A stretch of DNA of 47,667 nucleotides from an uncultured Oceanospirillales bacterium (GTDB lineage Bacteria; Pseudomonadota; Gammaproteobacteria; Pseudomonadales; Endozoicomonadaceae), in NCBI GenBank assembly GCA_947040555.1, contig CAMRBW010000015.1, positions 1 through 47,667 on the forward strand. The letters run 5' to 3'. Shown in pieces: positions 11,356 through 20,227 of the stretch (its first letter is position 1; each line of letters begins with the position of its first letter). A model generated the notes under the pieces. It ran no database searches. It was not told the DNA's origin and worked only from the letters and a program-made list of their open reading frames with translations. The translations under genes and the position numbers were made by a program.

Positions 11356-13746
11356 TCAGAACAGGTGCTGCTCAACGTCGGCGAATGTTCGGGCGAAGTA
11401 AGCGGTCATTCCCTCTGTGATGTATTCTGGCAGCTCTTCAAAATCCTTTCGGTTCGCCTCCGGCAGGATGAGTGTTTTGATCTTGCTGCGTCGGGCCGCA
11501 ATCACTTTTTCACGAATCCCGCCCACAGGCAGAACGTGACCGGTCAGGGTCAATTCGCCGGTCATGGCTATGGGTTTCGGCTTTTTGTTGCGAGCCAGAC
11601 TCAGCAGGGCGCTGGCCATGGTGACACCGGCACTGGGGCCATCTTTTGGGGTTGCACCTTCGGGAACATGCAGGTGAATGAACGAGTTATCGAAGAAACC
11701 CTTCGGCGCGCCATACTTCTTCAGATTGCTCATGATGTAGCTGTAGGAGATATCTGCCGACTCCCTCATCACTTCGCCCAACCGACCCGTCAACCGAAAA
11801 CCGGGACGCAAGGTGTGGATGCGACTGGCTTCGATCGGCAGTGTGGCGCCACCCATGGCCGTCCAGGCCAGACCGGTCATCACACCCACACCCTGGATGA
11901 TTTTTTCCTGACTGAAGTAGGGCTTGCCCAGATACTCTTCCAGATCCTTAGTGGCGATTTTGATCTTCAGGTCACGGTCATTAAGGATTTTCAGCACGGC
12001 TTTGCGAATAATGCGCGCCAGCAGTTTTTCCAGATGGCGAACACCGGATTCACGGGCGTAACCTTCAATCAGGGCGCGTAAGGTGGCATCGCTGATTTTT
12101 ATCTGGATTTTTTTCAGTCCCGCCTTTTTGAGCTGTTTGGGCCACAGGTGGTTTTTGGCAATCGCCACTTTTTCCTGGGTGATGTAACCGGAGAGACGCA
12201 GGGTGTCCATCCGATCCAACAGGGGGGCGGGGATGGTGTCCAGCTGGTTGGCCGTACAGATGAACAGCACTTTTGAGAGATCGACACGCATATCCAGATA
12301 GTGATCCAGAAACTCGCTGTTCTGGGCGGGGTCGAGTACTTCCAGAAGGGCAGAGGCGGGATCGCCACGGAAGGAGGCACCGATTTTGTCGATCTCATCC
12401 AGCATAATGACCGGGTTACTGACTTCAACCTCTTTCAGGGCCTGTACCAGCTTACCGGGCAAGGCGCCGATATAGGTGCGACGGTGGCCTTTAATCTCGG
12501 CTTCATCGCGCATGCCGCCGAGGCTGAAACGGTAAAATTGACGGCCCAAAGCATTAGCAACAGACTGCCCGATGGAGGTTTTACCGACCCCCGGCGGGCC
12601 AACCAGCAGCAATATGGAGCCGGCAACCTCTTGTTTGTAGGCACCCACGGCAAGAAACTCGATAATACGGTCTTTGACGTCATCGAGACCATCATGATCT
12701 TTGTCCATCACTTTGCGGGCATAATTCAGATCGAGATTGTCCTCTGAGAGTTTGCTCCAGGGGATAGATGTCGCCCAGTCCAGATAATTGCGGGTGACGC
12801 TGAATTCCGGTGAGCCGATCTCCAGCATGGAGAGCTTATTGAGCTCTTCGTCAATTTTTTTACGCGCGGCTGCGGGGATTTCCTGATCTTGCAAACGTCT
12901 TTGGAACTCCTCCAGCTCGGCGGTCTTGTCATCCTTGGCAATGCCCAGCTCTTTCTGAATAACCTTGAGCTGCTCTTTCAGGAAGAATTCACGTTGGTGT
13001 TTGTTGATCTTGAGATTAACTTCATCGCTAATCTCACTTTGAAGCCGGGCGACCTCCTGCTCCTTGCGGATCAGCACCAGCACCTTCTCCATACGGCGTT
13101 GAACCGAGATGGTCTCCAGAACCTCCTGCAGTTCGTGGGCTGGCGCGGTGGTGATGGCGGCGGCGAAGTCTGCCAGTGGTGATGGCTCCCGAGGGCTAAA
13201 GCGATTGAGATAATTTTTCAGCTCTTCGCTGTAGAGCGGGTTGAGAGGGAGAAGCTCCTTGATGGCGTTGATCAAAGCCATGCCGTAGGCCTTCAGGGTG
13301 TCTTTATCCTCCTCGGGCGCTTCCATGTATTCGACCTGGGCCAGAAAAGGAGGCCGGCGCCGCAGCCAGTTGACGATGCGAAAGCGCTGCACTCCGAGCG
13401 CAATAAATTGCACCTGATCGTCAACTTCAACTATGTTATGAATCTTGACGGCACAGCCGACCTCCGGAAACTCTTCCGGATCGGCCACATCACCGACTAT
13501 GTTCGGAACATAGGAGAGGCCAAGGGTTTTATGATCGGTCTGGGCGACTCTTTTGAGTGTTTCTTCCCACGGTCTGGCTCCAAATACCAGAGGCTGAACC
13601 TGCGCCGGAAAAAAAGGGCGATTGGTGGCTGGAATAATATACAGTTTATCCGGCAAGCTCTTATGAGGGAGCGTCAGCCCCTCGTTATCGTCTTCCCTGG
13701 AATTACTGTCCGGACAATCTGTCGTTTCGTCGTGTTCTTCGCTCAT
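11356..13746 (-). CDS. lon: ATP-dependent Lon-family protease, AsrA-like
   Basis: A AAA+ serine protease that degrades misfolded and regulatory proteins; cytosolic hexamer. 796 residues. The N-terminal substrate domain begins after an acidic tail with KLYIIPATNRPFFPAQVQP, unlike the canonical Lon start (LPLRDVVVYP). Then follow a coiled-coil region (about 215-305), Walker A GPPGVGKT (383-390), Walker B IMLDEIDK (447-454), and the S16 protease domain with catalytic Ser705 in DGPSAGV and Lys747 in GGIREKV. The N-terminus is of the type I associate with AsrA, the second Lon of pseudomonads, so a canonical Lon with clpPX neighbours may exist elsewhere in the genome. No clear sigma-32 promoter seen upstream. 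Confidence 0.95.
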   Translation of the reverse strand: MSEEHDETTDCPDSNSREDDNEGLTLPHKSLPDKLYIIPATNRPFFPAQVQPLVFGARPWEETLKRVAQTDHKTLGLSYVPNIVGDVADPEEFPEVGCAVKIHNIVEVDDQVQFIALGVQRFRIVNWLRRRPPFLAQVEYMEAPEEDKDTLKAYGMALINAIKELLPLNPLYSEELKNYLNRFSPREPSPLADFAAAITTAPAHELQEVLETISVQRRMEKVLVLIRKEQEVARLQSEISDEVNLKINKHQREFFLKEQLKVIQKELGIAKDDKTAELEEFQRRLQDQEIPAAARKKIDEELNKLSMLEIGSPEFSVTRNYLDWATSIPWSKLSEDNLDLNYARKVMDKDHDGLDDVKDRIIEFLAVGAYKQEVAGSILLLVGPPGVGKTSIGQSVANALGRQFYRFSLGGMRDEAEIKGHRRTYIGALPGKLVQALKEVEVSNPVIMLDEIDKIGASFRGDPASALLEVLDPAQNSEFLDHYLDMRVDLSKVLFICTANQLDTIPAPLLDRMDTLRLSGYITQEKVAIAKNHLWPKQLKKAGLKKIQIKISDATLRALIEGYARESGVRHLEKLLARIIRKAVLKILNDRDLKIKIATKDLEEYLGKPYFSQEKIIQGVGVMTGLAWTAMGGATLPIEASRIHTLRPGFRLTGRLGEVMRESADISYSYIMSNLKKYGAPKGFFDNSFIHLHVPEGATPKDGPSAGVTMASALLSLARNKKPKPIAMTGELTLTGHVLPVGGIREKVIAARRSKIKTLILPEANRKDFEELPEYITEGMTAYFARTFADVEQHLF

Positions 13747-13849
13747 AGTAATGTTCGTAAGCTCTTGGTTCAGGTGAGGCTCAGCCTTCGGTTAAGCGGC
13801 ACGCTGCGATTCAAACATAGTGTGCACTGGTCATAGATAGTGGCGGCTG

Positions 13850-13867
13850 TGGCATTTTTAAATGCCA
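13850..13867. other. short perfect hairpin between lon and the next gene
   Basis: TGGCATTT (13850-13857) pairs with AAATGCCA (13860-13867). It lies just past the stop of the 13888-14331 gene and upstream of lon; no U-tract follows on either strand, so termination is uncertain. Confidence 0.35.
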
Positions 13868-13887
13868 TTCTGAGATTATGGCTGAAA

Positions 13888-14331
13888 TCACCGGGGATGC
13901 ATCTGTGATGGCGTCGGGAGGTGTTGTTTTTGCGGTATCATATCAACGGAGTCACCGCCATAGACCGGTTGCACACGGGTAGTCTCAGGACAAATAAAGG
14001 GCAGTTCAGAGTGATCCGCCTGTTGATTCAACCATGCGAGAGCTTCATTAAGGGAGGCAAAGCTGCGGGAATGGTAGCGTGCCATTTTATTGGCATCCCG
14101 GTATTCGCTGTAGAGGCAATAACAGCTTTGTGACTGGTTGTGTTCGGTAATCACAGTACCGCTGGTGAGCCAGTAGTAGACAGGGCACTGATAGGCCGTA
14201 TGAGTTCGCAGCTGACTAAAATGAGAAAGCGCTCGAACTCTGGCTCTGGGGATTAAGGCGTGTTTTTTTTGTTTTGGACGATGAAATACGAAAACGCCAG
14301 ATGAGTTAAGCATGGTAGTCAGACTGTGCAT
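13888..14331 (-). CDS. small unrecognised protein
   Basis: 147 residues, basic at the N-terminus (HRPKQKKHALIPRARVRAL) with a more structured middle (YYWLTSGTVITEHNQSQ, YRDANKMARYHSRSFASLNEALAWLNQQ). The segment SRSFASLNEALAWL reads like a genuine helix in a small domain. No domain recognised. No Shine-Dalgarno is obvious at the first ATG; a Met six codons in is an alternative. It sits upstream of lon on the same strand, with a 141-base gap. Confidence 0.55.
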   Translation of the reverse strand: MHSLTTMLNSSGVFVFHRPKQKKHALIPRARVRALSHFSQLRTHTAYQCPVYYWLTSGTVITEHNQSQSCYCLYSEYRDANKMARYHSRSFASLNEALAWLNQQADHSELPFICPETTRVQPVYGGDSVDMIPQKQHLPTPSQMHPR

Positions 14332-14412
14332 GTAGTGTCAGAAGTCGCGCGATTAAAGCAGTGGCAGAAACCGCAGGCAAGTGAGAAATACCGAATTTCT
14401 GAAAATTGCCTA

Positions 14413-14441
14413 TTGCTTCAGCGGAATCGCTGTTATAAATT
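14413..14441 (+). promoter_or_regulatory. promoter of tRNA-Ser
   Basis: TTGCTT (14413-14418), a 17-base spacer, and TAAATT (14436-14441), followed by a GC-rich AGGCCCCGC discriminator typical of stringently controlled stable-RNA promoters. The tRNA-Val promoter at 28878 has the same -10 and the following AGGC. Confidence 0.6.
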
Positions 14442-14478
14442 AGGCCCCGCTTTTAAGGGCTCCCCTGAAAAGCAATCT

Positions 14479-14566
14479 GGTGAGGTGTCCGAGTGGTCGA
14501 AGGAGCACGCCTGGAAAGTGTGTATACGGCAACGTATCGAGGGTTCAAATCCCTCCCTCACCGCCA
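14479..14566 (+). tRNA. tRNA-Ser(GGA)
   Basis: Class II tRNA with a long variable arm (GTGTATACGGCAACGTATC). Acceptor GGTGAGG pairs with CCTCACC, the anticodon loop CTGGAAA carries GGA, and the CCA end is encoded (14564-14566). The T loop is TTCAAAT. Strong terminator immediately downstream. Confidence 0.97.
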
Positions 14567-14572
14567 CTTATT

Positions 14573-14607
14573 AAAAAGCCCGAAGCGTTTTACGCTTCGG
14601 GCTTTTT
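14573..14607 (+). terminator. rho-independent terminator of tRNA-Ser
   Basis: 15-bp stem 14573-14587 with 14593-14607, 5-base loop, the right arm ending in a run of T. It begins 7 bases after the CCA end. Confidence 0.95.
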
Positions 14608-14719
14608 TCGTTGGTGCGCCGGACATGGTACATAGTTGGGAGTGTTTTATGGTCGCCTCCCTGATCCGGCAACACAGAATTTTTCAGATCTGTTTTAAGA
14701 TTTCAGGGAAATAACGACC

Positions 14720-15214
14720 TTACGGCTGATACTGTCCGGAAGTAATAAACTGGCCAAAGGCCTCGCACCAGATGATGACGGTATTGTACTGGGTCGGGTC
14801 AATGGTGGAGGGCAGTGGAATAATAAAATTGTCGAAAGTTTTGATGTCACCCACCCGAATCATCTCGGTCTTGTGCTGATTAAAGTCCGCTTCTGTTTCA
14901 ATAAAACGCGGGGACAGATAAAGTTTGTAGTCTGGCCCGGGGGCAATATTTCCGGAAAAACTGATGGAGTCCTTGTTGACGCTGAACTGTCCATCTCCCC
15001 AATGGACCCGGTCACTGTCTTTCCGGTCTTTAGTAAATTCTCCCTGGAAACGCTGGGTTTGCCTGCTGTCTTCGAGGACAGATGCTGACGGTGCATCGGG
15101 AGCGGTCAGGATGGGTAAAAGGTAAATGCCGGCGGCAAAACCCACTGCGAGACATACGCTATGGGAGATGATCAATAATGATAATCGGGCGAAAGTAACG
15201 CTTTGGTTTTTCAT
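14720..15214 (-). CDS. DM13-domain protein, membrane-anchored or exported
   Basis: 164 residues. Residues 11-36 form a single N-terminal hydrophobic segment (LSLLIISHSVCLAVGFAAG), a signal anchor or signal peptide. Residues about 68-160 are a DM13 domain: HWGDGQFSVN, APGPDYKLYLSP, the IKTFDNFIIPLP strand and the hallmark VIIWCEAFGQF with its conserved Cys. DM13 domains have been proposed to take part in electron transfer or redox reactions; the substrate is unknown. No partner gene is adjacent: it is convergent with tRNA-Ser, and the upstream 350 bases hold nothing recognisable. Shine-Dalgarno is weak. Confidence 0.85.
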   Translation of the reverse strand: MKNQSVTFARLSLLIISHSVCLAVGFAAGIYLLPILTAPDAPSASVLEDSRQTQRFQGEFTKDRKDSDRVHWGDGQFSVNKDSISFSGNIAPGPDYKLYLSPRFIETEADFNQHKTEMIRVGDIKTFDNFIIPLPSTIDPTQYNTVIIWCEAFGQFITSGQYQP

Positions 15215-15571
15215 TGGGGGGCAGTCTCATATTGATGACTTCATCTTCGATAAAAGGGTAGTGGATCAAATGTGTGCTGTAGCATAAATATCCCTCCCGA
15301 ACTCAATCTTATTGATCAGCAGTCCGATGACGATGTCGAGCATAAAAAATTTGGTGGCACAGTCTGTGTTTTTGCAGAAATAACGCGGTTTGTCCTTGGG
15401 GATACAGCTCTGACCATTCGAAATCTCTCTCAGTACACATTTGACCCACTACCAGAAAATTGAAGTTTTTTATAAAACTGCACATTTTTTGATGTGCGTC
15501 ATTTCCCCATTGTATATTCGTAAAATTACGCATTCTGTAAACGTTTTAATATTTTTAAATCAATGAATTAG
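15215..15571. other. intergenic stretch without recognisable gene
   Basis: 357 bases between the DM13 gene and the MalK remnant. Short open frames exist on both strands, but none resembles a protein I know and none has a convincing ribosome-binding site. Confidence 0.5.
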
Positions 15572-15889
15572 TGGAATATACCCAGTAATTTCCTGATTAT
15601 GGGGATTCGTCCTCGGGATGTGCTCAACCATAAAGAGCAGCATGAAGAGCAGGATGATACCGAGAACTGCATCACCGGCAAGATTGAGGCTGTTGAGCAT
15701 CTGGGTAATGAATCCTTCATCTACCTGAGTCATCCGGATATTCACGAGTTCTTTACTGTTTGTGTGGAAGATTCCCGTTGCCGGGAGTCAGGCTCTGATT
15801 TCCATGTGGGCGTACCGGCTGAGAACTGCCATGTGTTCGACGACACAGGCAAGGCATTCTCCCGTACCCGTGCTCCCCATTGGGAGTGA
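15572..15889 (+). pseudogene. C-terminal (TOBE domain) remnant of a MalK/UgpC-type ABC ATPase
   Basis: The frame carries MGIRPRDV, equivalent to the GIRPED motif that opens the regulatory TOBE region of sugar-importer ATPases. It continues with GKIEAVEHLGNESFIYL and PAENCHVFDDTGKAF, matching the end of MalK-like proteins. The entire nucleotide-binding domain (Walker A, signature, Walker B) is missing; a stop lies 9 codons before MGIRP. It sits 65 bases before malQ in the same direction, so it is probably the last remnant of a maltose/oligosaccharide transport operon. Confidence 0.75.
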
Positions 15890-15954
15890 TCCTGCTAACC
15901 CTTTTTCAGCCGGCAGTCTGCTGCCGGTATTGACTCTACTGTGCGAGATGACCA

Positions 15955-18156
15955 ATGCTTGACCATCAACTGATTGATCGTCTGGGCGAACTGTGTGGTA
16001 TGCCCGGCACCTACTTTGACTTTGCTGGCGACCCGGTAACCATTAAGACGGAATACAAAACTCCGTTGCTGATGGCCATGGGTTTTGATATGAGCACTAA
16101 CGACAGCGTACAGAAAACGATTGAAGAGGTGCATGCCAAAAAGTGGCAGACCGTACTGAAGCCTGTCACTGTCGTTCATAAACAGAAAGAGCTGGCTGTA
16201 GAGTTGTGCTTTGAAAGTGCAAAGCGTCCGAACAGACTGGAGCTATACATCACTCTGGAAACAGGCGATGTAGTGACTCACCAAGTCAATCTGGCACCGG
16301 TTGCGGTGAAAGAGACGGCCACTGTCGCCAAAACCGAGTACGCAAAGGTGGATATCGTTCTGTCGGACTGTTTGCCTCTGGGCTACCACTCTCTGACTGT
16401 GTCCGGTGCAGGCCTGTCTGCCGAGGGGTCTCTGATTGTTGTGCCCGAAGTCTGCTTTGAACCGGAGGCGATGAAGCAGGGCAAGAAGATCTGGGGTTCC
16501 GGCGTACAGCTCTACTCCGTGCGTTCCCAGCGCAACTGGGGTATGGGTGATCTGACCGATCTGGGCACGCTGACCGGAGAGCTGGGTAAACAGGGGGCGG
16601 ATTTTGTCGGACTGAACCCGATACACGCCCTGTATCCGAGCAACCCACTGCATTGCTCCCCTTACAGCCCCTCCAGTCGTCTATTTGATAATGTGACCTA
16701 TCTTGATCCGGAACAGGTGGCGGAGTTTGCCGGGTCTGAGAGCGCCCAATCCCTTTTGGCTCAGCCGGAAAACCGGGCGCTACTCGTTGAGCTGCGGGCG
16801 ACAGATTATGTTGAGTACGACCGGATTGTGCCTCTGAAAATGCAGGTGCTGGAACGGCTCTTTGAAGAGTTCACCAATAAGCATCTGGGTCAGGGGAGTG
16901 ACCGTGAACAGGTGTTTCAGGCGTTCTGTCAGGAGCGGGGTGAGAAGTTGGATCAATTTGCCCTGTTCGACGCTTTGTTCGAACATTTCCGCAAGAGCGA
17001 TATGAATAGCTGGGGCTGGCGCTGCTGGCCGGAGGCGTATCATTCGCCATCCAGCCCATCTGTGCAAGCCTTCGCTGAACAGAACCAGCCCCGGATCACC
17101 TTCTTTAAATATCTTCAGTGGCTGGTGGGCCAACAGATGCAGGCGGCCCAGCAGAAGGCGAAAGACGCCGGCATGATGGTGGGTATCTACCGTGATCTGG
17201 CGGTCGGTGTCGATAGTAATGGCGCCGATGTGTGGGCAGGCCGGGATATTTATGTTCTGGAAGCCAGCACCGGTGCGCCACCTGATGCTCTGGGGCCACA
17301 AGGTCAGGATTGGGGACTGCCGCCGTTTAATCCGGCTGTTCTGCAGGAAAGACGTTACCAGCCGTTTATTGAGCTGATTCGTAATAATATGCGTAACTGT
17401 GGTGCCCTGCGTATTGACCATGCCATGGGGCTGTTCCGACTATGGTGGTGTCCGAATGGCAACACGGAGAACAGGGGCGCTCGCTATGGTTGCTATGTTC
17501 ATTATCCCCTGCAGGACATGATCGGTATCATCAAGCTGGAGAGTCATCGTCAGCAGTGTCTGGTCTTTGGTGAAGATCTGGGTACTGTGCCCGAAGAGAT
17601 TACCGAAGCCCTGCCGCCAGCCCGCTTCTATTCGAGTGTGATGGGTATCTTTGAACAGGGCGAGGAGCAATTTACACTGCCGTCCGCATTCAAGACCAAG
17701 GCACTGGCGACACTGGTCTGCCACGATACGCCCACGTTGAGGGGCTGGTGGGAGTGCAAGGATATCGAGGTTATGCGCGCGCTGGATATTATTGACGACA
17801 AGCGTGTCGCTCATGATACCGTCGGTCGGGAGTTGTCCCGCAAGGCTGTGGTCAATACTCTGGCGGCTATTGGTGAGCTGCCCGATGCTATCGATCCTCT
17901 GGCGGGGCACAGTCCGGCGTATAGCCGCGAACTGATGGAAGGCTTCAGCTACTATCTGACCCTTTCTGCTTCCCAGATTGCCGGTATTCAGCTGGAAGAC
18001 TGCATGATGATTGATTCTCCGGTGAACCTGCCTGGTACCAGCTTTGAATATCCAAACTGGCGCCGTCGTTTGACTGTGCCTTTGGAAGAATTCTTCCTGA
18101 TGGAAGAGAATCAACGCTTTTTCCGTAATCTGAAGGGTTGTCGCAACGCCGTCTAG
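15955..18156 (+). CDS. malQ: 4-alpha-glucanotransferase (amylomaltase)
   Basis: Transfers maltosyl units between alpha-1,4-glucans, releasing glucose; cytosolic maltodextrin or glycogen metabolism. 733 residues, with the long N-terminal extension of the enterobacterial type (E. coli 694). GH77 signatures: SGVQLYSVRSQRNWGMGDLTD in abridged form from about residue 180, GLNPIHALYPSNP, SPYSPSSR, the nucleophile Asp in LRIDHAMGL, the acid/base Glu in VFGEDLGTVP, and the transition-state Asp in CHDTPTLRGWW. The preceding gene is a MalK-type remnant, so the enzyme now probably works on internal glucans or sugars imported elsewhere. The Shine-Dalgarno (GAGATGACC) is weak. Confidence 0.96.
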   Translation: MLDHQLIDRLGELCGMPGTYFDFAGDPVTIKTEYKTPLLMAMGFDMSTNDSVQKTIEEVHAKKWQTVLKPVTVVHKQKELAVELCFESAKRPNRLELYITLETGDVVTHQVNLAPVAVKETATVAKTEYAKVDIVLSDCLPLGYHSLTVSGAGLSAEGSLIVVPEVCFEPEAMKQGKKIWGSGVQLYSVRSQRNWGMGDLTDLGTLTGELGKQGADFVGLNPIHALYPSNPLHCSPYSPSSRLFDNVTYLDPEQVAEFAGSESAQSLLAQPENRALLVELRATDYVEYDRIVPLKMQVLERLFEEFTNKHLGQGSDREQVFQAFCQERGEKLDQFALFDALFEHFRKSDMNSWGWRCWPEAYHSPSSPSVQAFAEQNQPRITFFKYLQWLVGQQMQAAQQKAKDAGMMVGIYRDLAVGVDSNGADVWAGRDIYVLEASTGAPPDALGPQGQDWGLPPFNPAVLQERRYQPFIELIRNNMRNCGALRIDHAMGLFRLWWCPNGNTENRGARYGCYVHYPLQDMIGIIKLESHRQQCLVFGEDLGTVPEEITEALPPARFYSSVMGIFEQGEEQFTLPSAFKTKALATLVCHDTPTLRGWWECKDIEVMRALDIIDDKRVAHDTVGRELSRKAVVNTLAAIGELPDAIDPLAGHSPAYSRELMEGFSYYLTLSASQIAGIQLEDCMMIDSPVNLPGTSFEYPNWRRRLTVPLEEFFLMEENQRFFRNLKGCRNAV

Positions 18157-18238
18157 TTGTTAGCGGAAATACCGGATGAGATAGCCCTGTTTCATCCGGT
18201 TCTGTAATGGTTTACAGAGCTTTTCGATCGGTAATTTC

Positions 18239-18283
18239 CCATAAAATCCCGCACCATAAAATCCTACACCATAAAAGCGACAG
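18239..18283. repeat. three 15-bp direct repeats (CCATAAAATCC...)
   Basis: Three units of period 15 start at 18239, 18254 and 18269, each beginning CCATAAAA; the third diverges after 8 bases. They precede the start of a broken lipoprotein gene. Confidence 0.7.
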
Positions 18284-18295
18284 GCCGGTGAACGT

Positions 18296-18600
18296 ATGAA
18301 AAAAATGGCTCTGTGTTGTGGCATTAACTCTTCTGGCAGGATGTGCGAGCAAGGCTCCGTTAGTTTCTTAGCAACCGGCAAAGCCTGCTTATGGTGCCTA
18401 TCAATTTGCGGTCAGCAGTCAGATCAAACGCACCAACTTTGGCCGTCAGCAAAAACTATCTGAATGCGTTTCGTCAACAGCTGTCGTCTGGTGATATTAA
18501 TTGGGCTCTGAAGATGCGTCAGTTTGTCAGAACACTGACGGGGCAATTGATGGCAAGCGGGCCTATGGGTATGAACAGCAGATGACGCTGTACTTTAAGT
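18296..18600 (+). pseudogene. decayed lipoprotein gene
   Basis: The ATG at 18296 is followed by seven A residues (18299-18305). With one A fewer the frame reads MKKWLCVVALTLLAGCASKAP, a classical lipoprotein signal with an LAGC lipobox, and then PAKPAYGAYQFAVSSQIKRT. As written the frame shifts at the A-tract; in the restored frame an in-frame TAG occurs at 18369 and further stops follow. Fragments resembling coding sequence continue to about 18600 in mixed frames. No family recognised. Confidence 0.6.
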
Positions 18601-18948
18601 CCTGACAGAAACAGGCCGCTCTGAAGCTGATTGACCGGCTGGATAATGTCACTGGACATATCGATGCACTGTTCTGACAGCATTGGGGGGTAAAAGGTCA
18701 TCTGAAGATCCGTGGTGCTACTGGGTATGTGGTCTAAAAAATGACGTTTACTTTGCAAAACAGAGATACCCATCATGACGGGAGTCAATCGAATTTTGAT
18801 CCTTGGGGGTGTTTGAGATGGAAATGAGAAACTGTCTACGCTGTGTTTAAGTAGGTGTGGGAAATGTTGTCCGGAATCGTTCAAACGGTACTGACATTTT
18901 CATGCTTTTTCCGGATTGCCCGGGAGTTTATGGCAAGGGAGTACTGTC
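18601..18948. other. intergenic stretch, probably more of the decayed gene
   Basis: 348 bases with stops in all forward frames. In one frame QAALKLIDRLDNVTGHIDALF is coding-like, which suggests it belonged to the broken lipoprotein gene upstream. Nothing else recognised. Confidence 0.4.
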
Positions 18949-19542
18949 GTGAAGTTTGAACAGAGAAGCTGCAACAGAATAAATCAGAACGTTTTATCGT
19001 TTAGCCGAACGGCTGATGATGAAGTGACAAGTCACAATATCCGTTGTTTCATCCCTCTTTATTGGCTTATGTCGGCACTTATTGCCATTGCCGTCTGTTT
19101 AAATATCCCTCAAGCGTCCGCTGCCAAGCCTGTTCTTGGGCGCTATGAATACGCAAGTGTATTGGAAACGCCAGGGATTAAAATCAGTGCGCTGGTGGAT
19201 AGCGGTGCACAGACTTCAGCCATAGATGCCCGCGATATTAATACTTTTTTCCGCAATGGTAGGGAGTGGGTTCATTTCCATATTGTGGATGAGCGGCATA
19301 ACCTCAAGGCGCTGGAACTTCCTATTGTTCGAATTGCAAAAATTATCAGTCACAGTAATGTGACACTGAGACCTGTGGTAAATCTGACTCTGATGATAGG
19401 CAGTATTATTGCCATGACACAGGTCTCGTTGATTAACCGTAGTAACTTTCCCCAGAGACTATTGATCGGCCGCAGTTTTCTTGATGGACGGGTATTGATT
19501 GATACCAGTGAGGAGTATCTCCACCATTCTCACGCCCATTGA
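18949..19542 (+). CDS. retropepsin-like ATP-dependent zinc protease family protein
   Basis: 197 residues from the GTG at 18949, chosen because AAGGGA lies 8 bases upstream; a TTG at 18916 is in frame but has no ribosome site. Residues about 40-59 form a hydrophobic signal or anchor (PLYWLMSALIAIAVCLNIP) ending QASAA. The catalytic motif is ALVDSGAQTSAIDA, the DSGA(R/Q)TS signature of the RimK-linked aspartic protease family (PF05618). The C-terminal block QRLLIGRSFLDGRVLIDTS matches LLGR..L.G...VD of the family. Members are often beside rimK; none is visible here, and the exported form suggests an envelope role. The substrate is unknown. Confidence 0.85.
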   Translation: MKFEQRSCNRINQNVLSFSRTADDEVTSHNIRCFIPLYWLMSALIAIAVCLNIPQASAAKPVLGRYEYASVLETPGIKISALVDSGAQTSAIDARDINTFFRNGREWVHFHIVDERHNLKALELPIVRIAKIISHSNVTLRPVVNLTLMIGSIIAMTQVSLINRSNFPQRLLIGRSFLDGRVLIDTSEEYLHHSHAH

Positions 19543-19574
19543 AATCGCTGGATTCGCTGGATTCTACCGTGACT

Positions 19575-19611
19575 AAACGCCCCTTGTCATTTATTGGCAA
19601 GGGGCGTTTTT
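19575..19611 (+). terminator. rho-independent terminator of the zinc protease gene
   Basis: 12-bp stem 19575-19586 with 19598-19609, 11-base loop, then TTTTTT. Because the left arm begins with AAA it may also serve the convergent deacylase gene. Confidence 0.92.
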
Positions 19612-19627
19612 TATCGGAATTGTCTTA

Positions 19628-20227
19628 TCACCAATTCATACTCAAGCTAAGCATCTGAAAATCCAGCCCTTCGTTTTTGGAGTGCAGGTAGGCATTGGAA
19701 TAGTGGAACCAACCATAGGCTATCTCGTAGTTCTTTTGAGCGCCGAACTTAAAGCCGCCCATCAGCCGTAATTCAAACTGAATTGTTCCCCCCATATTAA
19801 TGGCCGAGCTGTTTTGTTGCGCGAGATCTTTGTCTGATTGATAACTCAGACCTACACCAAAATCGAAGAAGGGATCAATCGTGCGGCTTGATTTCGGGGA
19901 GAGACGCAAGATGGGAGAAAGACTCGATTGCCAGATTTTATTTTTCGTATCCGGTGTCTTTGGGTCTCCATCGGAGAAGTGGCTCTTCCACTGGCTATAG
20001 CTGAGTTCAACATAGCTGTCTATTTTCCATGTCTTCTGGCTGAAAAGTTCTTCTTTCCAATCCCAGCGTAGTGCCAGACGCCCGCTGGTTACATCGGCAT
20101 GGTTTTTGAAAAATGATTTGCCTCCGCTAATGCTACCCCCATCCGGTAACAGATCCAGACAGAAACCACTCATTGGCATCGCAGCTACTAAAGCGGTAAA
20201 CAACGCAAGCCTTGTATTTGTTTTCAT
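19628..20227 (-). CDS. PagL-type lipid A 3-O-deacylase (acyloxyacyl hydrolase)
   Basis: Outer-membrane enzyme that removes the 3-position acyl chain from lipid A. 199 residues from the ATG at 20227, chosen because GGGAGCAGGTG precedes it and residues 1-22 then form a signal peptide (MKTNTRLALFTALVAAMPMS). Alternating amphipathic strands (SYVELSYSQW, FFDFGVGLSYQS, TIQFELRLMGGFKFG) build a small beta-barrel. The catalytic His-Ser pair is in GWFHYSNAYL, followed by the conserved acidic region and a C-terminal aromatic (SLSMNW). An ATG at 20275 is in frame but unsupported. Deacylation changes endotoxicity and membrane permeability, relevant to host contact. Confidence 0.85.
   Translation of the reverse strand: MKTNTRLALFTALVAAMPMSGFCLDLLPDGGSISGGKSFFKNHADVTSGRLALRWDWKEELFSQKTWKIDSYVELSYSQWKSHFSDGDPKTPDTKNKIWQSSLSPILRLSPKSSRTIDPFFDFGVGLSYQSDKDLAQQNSSAINMGGTIQFELRLMGGFKFGAQKNYEIAYGWFHYSNAYLHSKNEGLDFQMLSLSMNW

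Noticed and set aside
11311..12081. 256-residue plus-strand frame at the 3' end of lon
   Set aside because: Lies opposite the conserved Lon protease domain; composition is typical of an antisense shadow.
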